From NCBI GenBank assembly GCA_002437815.1, contig DJRP01000019.1:1-48410 (forward strand): DNA of 48,410 nt, written 5' to 3'. Made by a program: the position numbers and the translations under genes. This document shows positions 1 through 6,379 of the stretch, one piece after another. Source of the stretch: Collinsella sp. UBA6357. GTDB taxonomy: Bacteria > Actinomycetota > Coriobacteriia > Coriobacteriales > Coriobacteriaceae. Within the stretch, counting starts at the first letter, position 1; the number at the start of each line of letters is the position of its first letter. Under the pieces are notes generated by a model, which was given only the letters and a program-made list of their open reading frames with translations, was not told the DNA's origin and did not search any database.

Positions 1-398
1 TGGCGAGCTTTGGCTTCAAGGGCTCCGATCAGCAGAAGCGCGCCGGCGTGCTCTCCGGCGGCGAGCGCAACCGCCTGAACCTGGCGCTTACACTCAAGCA
101 GGGCGGAAACCTCTTGCTGCTCGACGAGCCCACGAACGACCTCGACGTTGAGACGCTGTCCTCGCTCGAGGCGGCGCTGCTTGAGTTCCCCGGCTGCTCC
201 GTGGTCATCAGCCATGACCGCATGTTCCTCGACCGCGTGGCCACGCATATCCTGGCGTGGGAGGGCACGGACGAGAACCCGGGCAACTGGTACTGGTTCG
301 AGGGCAACTTCGAGGCTTACCAGGCTAACCGTGTGGAGCGCCTGGGCGAGGACGCGGCCCAGCCGCACCGTATTCATCGCAAGCTCACGCGCGACTAA
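1..398 (+). CDS. ettA: EttA-type ABC-F ATPase, 3' part only
   Basis: This is the C-terminal part of an ABC-F protein; the gene begins before the window and the frame is open from base 3. EttA-type factors bind the ribosomal E site and couple translation elongation to the energy state of the cell. The fragment holds FKGSDQQK just before the signature LSGGERNRLNLA, then Walker B LLLLDEPTNDLD and the switch motif VVISHDRMFLDRVATHIL. The tail EGNFEAYQANRVERLGEDAAQPHRI also fits the EttA subgroup. It is soluble and has no membrane segment. An intrinsic terminator follows 10 bases after the stop. Membership of the ABC-F family is certain. EttA, rather than another ABC-F subgroup, is very likely from the FKGSDQQK and tail signatures. 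Confidence 0.9.
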   Translation, partial: ASFGFKGSDQQKRAGVLSGGERNRLNLALTLKQGGNLLLLDEPTNDLDVETLSSLEAALLEFPGCSVVISHDRMFLDRVATHILAWEGTDENPGNWYWFEGNFEAYQANRVERLGEDAAQPHRIHRKLTRD

Positions 399-408
399 CA
401 GCAAATGG

Positions 409-436
409 AAAGGCCGCCTTTGATGGCGGCCTTTTT
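409..436 (+). terminator. Intrinsic terminator of ettA
   Basis: A 10-bp stem (AAAGGCCGCC, 409-418, paired with 425-434) with a 6-nt loop runs into TTTTT. It lies directly downstream of the ettA stop codon. Confidence 0.85.
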
Positions 437-468
437 CATGCGTGTCGGGGTGAGCCTTATGGTGAATC

Positions 469-525
469 CTGTACACCAACAACCGAACTTGCCAAAATTC
501 AGCAGTTTTGGTCGCTGGTGTACAG
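469..525. repeat. Nested inverted repeat in intergenic region
   Basis: CTGTACACCA at 469-478 is perfectly repeated in inverse as TGGTGTACAG at 516-525. Nested inside is a second pair, CCAAAA and TTTTGG, at about 492-511. The element lies between two convergent genes after the ettA terminator and has no T-run of its own. It could be a small palindromic repeat (MITE or REP-like), an operator or a folded RNA. The sequence alone does not decide. Confidence 0.5.
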
Positions 526-568
526 CTTCAGATGAACCCTTCGGCCATTGGGTGCTCGGGGTCGGTCT

Positions 569-1861
569 TTATTCGGCAGATACTTCGATCTTGTCGATAG
601 CCCAGGTTGCACCGGGTCCACCCGTGTTGCGACGGATACGGATCGTCACTTCGTGGCGTTTTCCATCGCGGGTGTAGCGTAGCGGGAACGTCGCGCGGTT
701 GCGGTTCGCCTGGATGGTACCGCGCTCGCGGGCGATCCAGTAGTACTCGCCGACGATGCCGAGCACGTCGGCGCCGTAGGGGAGGTACGTCGAGAGCTCG
801 TGCAGGAGCGGGCCGGGGCAGAAGACCTCGAGCGCGAAGTCGACAGGGTAGTCGTCGGGGATGTTTGGGAGCTCGGGCGCGGGTGTCGCTGCGGCCATGG
901 GCGCGGACTCGGCTTTTGGCTCCTCTTTGAACTCATGGATAGGGCCCTGCTCGGGTTGCGGGGCAGGCGTCGATTTCGGTTGAGGTTTCGAGACGGGTTT
1001 GGGCAGGGGCTCAGGATCGGCCGATGCCTTGGGCTCATTCTGGTCGACGGGCTTGACCGGGTTCTCGGCCTCGCCGTTTTGCTGAGGCTTCAAAGTGAGC
1101 TCGGTCTCGGTCGTGTCGGTCTCGGTAACTGGCTCGACAATCGTTTTCTGCTCGGAGTCTTCGACGGGCGTTGACTCGAGGGTCGTCACGCCGGCGTTAG
1201 CGTGCTCGGGGTCGTAGACCACGGTGAGGGAGATTTTCGGCTGCGGGGTCTCGGGTGCGGCGGCCGGTTCAGGCTCTCCAGCTGTTTCGAGCGCATCGGG
1301 TATCGATTCATCGGCCGTTTCGTCCTCGGCGCTAAAAATGTCGCTGTTGACGAGCTTGGCGGCCTCGTCGACAGCTGATTCGATAGATTTGGTTTCGGCA
1401 GCCTTCTCAGGCGCAGCGTCAGCGATATGGGCTTCAGGCTCGGTTTTAGGCTCGGGCTCAAGGGCGGGTTCCGGCTCAGGACGCCTGATGTGTTTGGGGC
1501 GCACGGCCTTGAGCGTCTTGTCACCCTTTTTCTTTTTGTACGAGCGCCTTTTGCCGGCATCCTTTTGCTTGGGCTCGTCGTTCTTGGCAAGCGCGGCATC
1601 CCACGCCTCGTTGGCGATAACGGTGGCATAAACGCGACCACCCTTGAAGACGGTCAGATTGACGCAGTCGTCGAGCTCCTCAAGCAGTGCGCGGGTGGTT
1701 TCGAAACCCAGATCCGTCGCAGCCATGTCACCGGCGACGAGCGCCTCTTCGATCTGGGTGATAAACGTCTGTTTGCCGCAACCGATAACATCGCGCAGCA
1801 AACGGTACAGATAGATATGGTTGCCCAGCGAAAGCGCGGGCGTGGTATCGTTCTTGCTCAT
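569..1861 (-). CDS. Hypothetical protein with acidic low-complexity middle
   Basis: I do not recognise a named family. The 430-residue product has three parts. Residues 1-93 form a compact domain (LGNHIYLYRLLRDVIGCG, then DLGFETTRALLEELDDC) that loosely resembles an OST-HTH/LOTUS winged helix. Residues 94-330 are a Lys-rich patch followed by a long Pro/Glu/Ala/Lys tract that should be disordered. Residues 340-430 are a folded C-terminal domain rich in aromatic and Arg residues (GEYYWIARERG, RYTRDGKRHEVTIRIRRNTGG). No signal peptide or membrane helix is visible, so it should be cytoplasmic. The ATG at 1861 follows AGAGGAG at good spacing. A regulatory or nucleic-acid-binding role is only an inference from the basic segments and the N-terminal resemblance. 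Confidence 0.7.
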   Translation of the reverse strand: MSKNDTTPALSLGNHIYLYRLLRDVIGCGKQTFITQIEEALVAGDMAATDLGFETTRALLEELDDCVNLTVFKGGRVYATVIANEAWDAALAKNDEPKQKDAGKRRSYKKKKGDKTLKAVRPKHIRRPEPEPALEPEPKTEPEAHIADAAPEKAAETKSIESAVDEAAKLVNSDIFSAEDETADESIPDALETAGEPEPAAAPETPQPKISLTVVYDPEHANAGVTTLESTPVEDSEQKTIVEPVTETDTTETELTLKPQQNGEAENPVKPVDQNEPKASADPEPLPKPVSKPQPKSTPAPQPEQGPIHEFKEEPKAESAPMAAATPAPELPNIPDDYPVDFALEVFCPGPLLHELSTYLPYGADVLGIVGEYYWIARERGTIQANRNRATFPLRYTRDGKRHEVTIRIRRNTGGPGATWAIDKIEVSAE

Positions 1862-1914
1862 GGCAAATCTCCTCTTTACATAAAAGAGAATCTTACCATC
1901 ATGATGGCTCTGCG

Positions 1915-2889
1915 CTAGTTGGTCGTGGTCGTCTGGCCGGTCGCTGCAGCCTGTCCGTTTGATGAGGTACTGTCTGACGAAGTGTTCGAGTCGCTGCTGC
2001 TGGATGAATCCGTGGTGTTGGAGCTGTCGGAATTCTGGTCACTTGAGGATGCCTGCCCACTAGACTGCTGACTGTCAGACGGCTGCGCGCCCGAAGCCTG
2101 TCCACTGGTCGTGTCAGTAGATGAAGTTCCGCCTTGAGTGTTTGAGCTGTCGGAATTCGACGCTGCGCTATTCGAGGACTGCGAAGCATTTTGGGCCGGG
2201 CCAGCATTGTTTTGCGTGCTGTCCGCCGATGGCGAATCGCCTTGGTCGGAATCGGCTTTGGTCGAATCTTCGGTGGCGATGATCGATGCGGGTCGCTCGC
2301 CCAAACCCTCGCCTGCGGTGGTGACGAGAATGATACCTGCGCTCAGGGCGACGGCCGCGACGGCCGCGATGACCGAAAACAGGATAACTTTCTTCTGCGT
2401 CTGGCTGCGCTCGGCAGCCGCCTTGGCGCGCAGGCTATCGGGTGCCATGCGGGCCGTGGTGACGGGCATGCCATTTTCGTCGGTTTGCGCGGTAACAGCG
2501 GCGCCGCCCAAATGCTCGTTGGGATCGAGCGTGCGGGCGGGGGAGTAGGCGCCGACCGGGTAATCCTCACCTTCGTGGGTGTTTTTGATGGCCTCAGCAC
2601 CGGCAGACAAAAAGTGACGGTAGACCTGCGAGGAGACGACGGTGACGACGGAGCTTACGGCTGCTCCGATCACGGATCCGGCGATGCCGATCTTGGACGA
2701 GAGCGCCACCGACGTCGCGGCCGCGGCGGCGCCGGCGATGATCTGGGGAATCGACAGGTCGTCGAAGAGCTTCTTTTTGGGTGCGATGGCCATGGTCTGG
2801 CCGATGGCCTGGTTCTCGTGCACGCCGTTGTTGAGGGCGGCGGGCGTCATGACGCGGGTGCGCGGTGCGTCGGTATATTCAGAAGGCAT
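1915..2889 (-). CDS. Membrane protein with Ser/Asn-rich C-terminal tail
   Basis: This 324-residue protein of unknown function begins at the ATG at 2889, preceded by GGGAGGA 7 bases upstream. An in-frame start 48 bases earlier exists but lacks this site. After a soluble N-terminus there is a small-residue-rich hydrophobic stretch with glycine-zipper character (IIAGAAAAATSVALSSKIG, then AGSVIGAAVSSVVTVVSS). A second clear transmembrane helix follows around residues 165-190 (VILFSVIAAVAAVALSAG). The last 110 residues consist almost only of Ser, Asn, Asp, Gln, Thr and Gly and are probably disordered outside the membrane. The gene upstream on the same strand is the exporter-like ABC protein, 160 bases away, with no visible coupling. 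A role at the cell surface is plausible but unproven. Confidence 0.75.
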   Translation of the reverse strand: MPSEYTDAPRTRVMTPAALNNGVHENQAIGQTMAIAPKKKLFDDLSIPQIIAGAAAAATSVALSSKIGIAGSVIGAAVSSVVTVVSSQVYRHFLSAGAEAIKNTHEGEDYPVGAYSPARTLDPNEHLGGAAVTAQTDENGMPVTTARMAPDSLRAKAAAERSQTQKKVILFSVIAAVAAVALSAGIILVTTAGEGLGERPASIIATEDSTKADSDQGDSPSADSTQNNAGPAQNASQSSNSAASNSDSSNTQGGTSSTDTTSGQASGAQPSDSQQSSGQASSSDQNSDSSNTTDSSSSSDSNTSSDSTSSNGQAAATGQTTTTN

Positions 2890-3048
2890 GTGAGTGTCCT
2901 CCCGGTTCGTTTGAGTGTTGCGTTTCGATATCGACACCTAGGGTACCCAGCCGATGTGAAACGAACGTGTTGCGCGAGCGACCAACATCAACTCATCAAC
3001 CAAAACCCGCGAGAAACCCATGGGGCATTCGAGGTGGGACGAGCGAGA

Positions 3049-4413
3049 CTATTCCCCTTGATGCTTGTTGTGGAGCACCTCGATAATGCATTTGCGCTGG
3101 GCCAGCCCGCTCAAGCGCCGGTCGTGATAGGCACGCATGTGGTTGTCTAGGTTTGCGTCCCATTCGTCGAGAAGGACGGTGGTGACGGTATCGTCAAGAT
3201 AGTCACTCTCGATGAGCTTCAGTGCGCGCGATACCGCCTGTCCACTCGAGGCCTCTCTACCGTCGAGCTGGGGAAAGTAGAGAACTGGATTGGCGGGGAG
3301 CAGGAACGCGCTGTCGCCCAGCTGCTCTTTGATTTGTGCGAGAAGGGTACTCTTGCCACAACCGTTTGTCCCCCGCAGCGTGATCCTGCCGGGCGCGAAT
3401 CCGTGTGTAGCCGCCCCGAGATCCTCAATGCCGTGAATATTTCTTTGGTTCGTCACAGACTCGGTGCTCAGTTTCAGCTCATCCCATTTAATGACGCCAC
3501 GAGTATTTCGTTCCGCTTCGGTGAGCATAAGATTGCTATAGACGAGTTTGGTCCGGGCGATTCGCTCTGAGAGCTGGGCGGCATAGGTCACGATCGTACC
3601 GATATTCTGCAGAAGCGAAACCTGCCGAGGCAATACAGCGATGAGCATGGATAAGTTCTCAGGGTTGTTGAGATTGGCTAGGGAGTAGCTGGTAACAACC
3701 ACGATGAACGGGACGGTGCTCGCAAGCACGGAGAACGAGGACAACCCGTTACGGACGAGTGAAAGGCGCGATTGCATATGGAGCGCTTCTCGCTCTGCTT
3801 GACGTAAATGGGCGCTCCAGTCTTTGAAATTGAGGGCGTTTCCAATCCAGACGTTGGGAATACAGAGACGTAGCGATGCAAAGAGCCGAGCACGAGCCGA
3901 TTGAGACCGGGATGCTCGTTTCCTGATGTGGGAAAATGAGGTGATGGAGAATATGAGCGAAATGCAACTTGAAATTGCGAGCGCAACGACAAAAGAGGCA
4001 TCGAGACAGCTCGCGATGGCGAGAGTATTGAGCACGATGTTCAACAATGTCGCTATGGCATCCGTTGCATACGAGACGTCATCCGAGATGGTGATCCAGA
4101 GCTCAGTTTCGATATACGGTTCCTTTTCCGAGCGGATGCGTTTGTTGAAAAACGAGCTTGTTGCTCCGTAATTTGAGCCGGCGCTCTTTTCAACGATTCG
4201 GGCGAGAAGCCAGTATTTTGTGTGCTCACGTTCAAGGTCGATGATGATCTCCGGAAGATTGACGGTGAGCAACAGCGCGCAGAAAACGATGAGCTGAGGC
4301 AATGGGTTGTTGTCGGCCGACACGGTGGCCGCGGCCTGGGCGATCGACAGCGTCGTCAGCGCCACCATCGTCTGTTGAAGGAAGATGGCCAAAAGGCAGA
4401 TTATGAAAGGCAT
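3049..4413 (-). CDS. ABC exporter-like protein, membrane domain fused to compact ATPase
   Basis: The 454-residue product joins an exporter-type membrane domain (about 1-290, several helices, e.g. FIICLLAIFLQQTMVALTTL and FVVALAISSCISLIF) to a short nucleotide-binding domain. Walker A is GTNGCGKSTLL with its Lys near residue 354. The signature is degenerate, ASSGQAVSRAL in place of LSGGQ. Walker B is VTTVLLDEWDANLD, and a His follows in IEVLHNKH. The ATPase part is only about 130 residues, well below the usual 200-230. The start at 4413 has GGAG 7 bases upstream; an ATG at 4446 adds 11 residues but has no ribosome site. It lies divergently next to the candidate peptide-modification operon and could export its product or confer immunity. 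Substrate is unknown. Confidence 0.75.
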   Translation of the reverse strand: MPFIICLLAIFLQQTMVALTTLSIAQAAATVSADNNPLPQLIVFCALLLTVNLPEIIIDLEREHTKYWLLARIVEKSAGSNYGATSSFFNKRIRSEKEPYIETELWITISDDVSYATDAIATLLNIVLNTLAIASCLDASFVVALAISSCISLIFSITSFSHIRKRASRSQSARARLFASLRLCIPNVWIGNALNFKDWSAHLRQAEREALHMQSRLSLVRNGLSSFSVLASTVPFIVVVTSYSLANLNNPENLSMLIAVLPRQVSLLQNIGTIVTYAAQLSERIARTKLVYSNLMLTEAERNTRGVIKWDELKLSTESVTNQRNIHGIEDLGAATHGFAPGRITLRGTNGCGKSTLLAQIKEQLGDSAFLLPANPVLYFPQLDGREASSGQAVSRALKLIESDYLDDTVTTVLLDEWDANLDNHMRAYHDRRLSGLAQRKCIIEVLHNKHQGE

Positions 4414-4618
4414 GGGAATGCTCCGTAGACTTGTTGTGGAAGACATGCCCGCAGGTTGAAGGGCTTGCCATTTAGCTGTCTAGCCGAGCATTACAATGGA
4501 CGTTCCAATCTTATGGAGCGAATAAACACGATAAAGAGAATAGCACTTCACGGGTGCGGCTATCCTGGCGCAAGGGCCTTGATGCTAAACTGAAGCCACG
4601 AGCTGGGAGGCGATTGAC

Positions 4619-4899
4619 ATGATGTATCCATACATGACCTTTGAAGACGGTACCGAGGTTGTCCACTCTGATCTCGTGACCGATGACGGCACTGAAAAGG
4701 TATTCGTTCATTTTGAGCGCCCGACCTCAGACGGTTTCGATTCCGCTCGTTGTGAGCTTCCTTCTTACGCTTGGACGGACTGGGAGGGGCTTTTACTCAG
4801 GATGAAAAACGTTACTTCGAAGAATGTCTGAGCAACTTTTTTAAGTTTAGTTCGAATATAGAAGCTGAATGCGATGACCTAAAGCGTATACATATTTAA
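4619..4899 (+). pseudogene. Small conserved-type protein gene, apparently frameshifted
   Basis: The open frame from 4619 gives 70 residues starting MMYPYMTFEDGTEVVHSD and reaching ARCELPSYAWTDWEG. It then runs into an implausible tail and stops at 4831. In the neighbouring frame, bases 4792-4899 continue the pattern as FTQDEKRYFEECLSNFFKF and end at TAA. I recall small proteins of this type continuing after the WTD.EG motif with an acidic helix of this kind, so one base appears lost (or two gained) at 4787-4792. The reconstructed product would have about 92 residues. No canonical slippery heptamer sits in register, so a decayed gene is more likely than programmed frameshifting. The upstream GGGAGGCG is a good ribosome site. 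Function is unknown. Confidence 0.55.
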
Positions 4900-4928
4900 A
4901 TAAGATGCGTATGAAATGGAGGATATGA

Positions 4929-5210
4929 ATGGATCAGCTAGTAGACTTTAAAAAACGATTTCTCAAGAATGGCGAGCTGGTTTCAATTCCAAAAAAGGAA
5001 AACTATAAAAGAGCCATGCTGCTATGGGCTATCTCTTTCTTTAAATCTAATACTAGTTATACGGAGCTTCAGGTTAATCGTGTGCTGTCACACCTCTATC
5101 CCGATTATGCCGTGTTGAGGCGATATTTGGTTGATTACGGATTTCTATTAAGGGATGAACGAGGCCTGAAATACGAGGTTAATCGTGATGTTCACGGTAT
5201 TGAGAGCTAG
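4929..5210 (+). CDS. DUF2087 domain protein
   Basis: This 93-residue protein matches the DUF2087 pattern. It has a short N-terminal helix, IPKKENYKRAMLLWAISFF, then YTELQVNRVLSHLYPDYAVLRRYLVDYGFLLRDERGLKYEV, which is a winged-helix-like fold. The domain usually occurs in small proteins or fused to transcription regulators, so a DNA- or peptide-contacting regulatory role is plausible but not shown. The ATG at 4929 follows GGAGG with 6 bases spacing. Its 3' end overlaps the start of the MFS gene by about 23 bases, which suggests translational coupling in one operon with the exporter and the radical SAM enzyme. Base composition is much more AT-rich than the flanking housekeeping genes. Confidence 0.8.
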   Translation: MDQLVDFKKRFLKNGELVSIPKKENYKRAMLLWAISFFKSNTSYTELQVNRVLSHLYPDYAVLRRYLVDYGFLLRDERGLKYEVNRDVHGIES

Positions 5211-6372
5211 CCGTCCGGTTCGGGTCCTATATATTGCTAGAGGGATAAGCGAAATAGGTAATTGGTGTGCGAATATTGCTTTGCCAATGCTGATTTACGA
5301 TGTAACTCACGATGTTTCTGCAACTGCTTTGATGGTCTGCTGCAGATTTGTCCCCTCTCTGTTTTCAGTTGCGCTCGCGCAACTGCCTCGGAAGATGGGT
5401 ATCGGGACACTGCAGGCCATGAGATTGGCAGATTTAATTCGCGCGGGATTATTCGTTTGCTATATTTTTGTTGATAGTAAATGGAGTATGTTTGCTATTA
5501 CGTGCGCGGTGTCGCTTTGTCGAACGGTTGAAATGCCCTGCTTTTACTCGTTGTTAAGAGCCAATACGAATAGTATCAATCGCGATGTAATTAATAATTC
5601 GTTTGGGTTTCTGCAGAATTTGATGATGGTTGTGGGGCCAATTGCCGGCGGTTTTGTTGTCGCTCAATTTGGGCCTGAGGCTGTTCTTGCATTAGACGCG
5701 CTTTCTTTTGCCGCGTCGTTCTGGTTGATGCGAGATGTTCCGTCGGTTATCGAGGTTAATGTTAAAGATGGGATAAGCAAAAATGAAAAAAACAGGACTG
5801 CATATAGTGATTTTAGCGCGAAGCACTTGGCAATTGGTTTCCTATTAATCGATATTTCTAGTGGCGTGGCATTCGGCTCGCTGAATTCTCTTTTGCCAGC
5901 TATAGCGCAATTGCAATTTGACTCGTCATCGATTCAATATGGATTCCTTCAGAGTAGTCTAACAATCGGATTGTTGTTCGGAAATACAATATATGGTCGT
6001 TTAATCAATGGTACCGATTGCGTTAAATCATATTGTTTTGTGACGTATCTCGCGCTCGGTGCGTATCTGGCGTTTGGCTATCGCTATGCGTCCGGGATAT
6101 CGTTTATTTTCCTTTTTATCGTCGGTGCCGGAAATGCTATTCAAGATGTGCTTCTCATAACATCGCTGCAGGATTTGGCAAGAGACGGAATTGAGTCGAT
6201 AAACCTGTTTTCAATTAGGGAGTCTTTGCAATCGGTTGCCGTTGTTATTTCAACACTCCTTGTTTCGCTATTCACGAGCATCGCGATGTTCTCAATTCTT
6301 GTTACAGGACTTGGTGTATTTTCAATTATGATGGTAATTGCGTTTCAATTGTATTATTTGCGAAAGATATGA
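5188..6372 (+). CDS. MFS exporter of the peptide locus
   Basis: The product has about 394 residues and a major facilitator layout with around twelve hydrophobic segments. Its N-terminus (ARGISEIGNWCANIALPMLIYDVT) resembles the EntS-like drug/siderophore exporter group, and residues LSFAASFWLM follow TM5-6. A central hydrophilic loop near residues 185-210 is Lys/Asn-rich. GTG at 5185 and ATG at 5188 are adjacent start options; I chose ATG, since GAGG lies 9 bases before it. The start lies inside the end of the DUF2087 gene, and the stop is only 7 bases from the radical SAM start, so the three genes form a tight operon. A likely job is export of the modified peptide or self-protection. This rests on context, not on sequence identity. 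Confidence 0.85.
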   Translation: MFTVLRASRPVRVLYIARGISEIGNWCANIALPMLIYDVTHDVSATALMVCCRFVPSLFSVALAQLPRKMGIGTLQAMRLADLIRAGLFVCYIFVDSKWSMFAITCAVSLCRTVEMPCFYSLLRANTNSINRDVINNSFGFLQNLMMVVGPIAGGFVVAQFGPEAVLALDALSFAASFWLMRDVPSVIEVNVKDGISKNEKNRTAYSDFSAKHLAIGFLLIDISSGVAFGSLNSLLPAIAQLQFDSSSIQYGFLQSSLTIGLLFGNTIYGRLINGTDCVKSYCFVTYLALGAYLAFGYRYASGISFIFLFIVGAGNAIQDVLLITSLQDLARDGIESINLFSIRESLQSVAVVISTLLVSLFTSIAMFSILVTGLGVFSIMMVIAFQLYYLRKI

Positions 6373-6379
6373 CATTGAT

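Noticed and set aside
4781..4800. Programmed -1 frameshift in the small gene at 4619
   Set aside because: No X-XXY-YYZ heptamer lies in register and no downstream pseudoknot is evident. Gene decay or a sequencing error is simpler.
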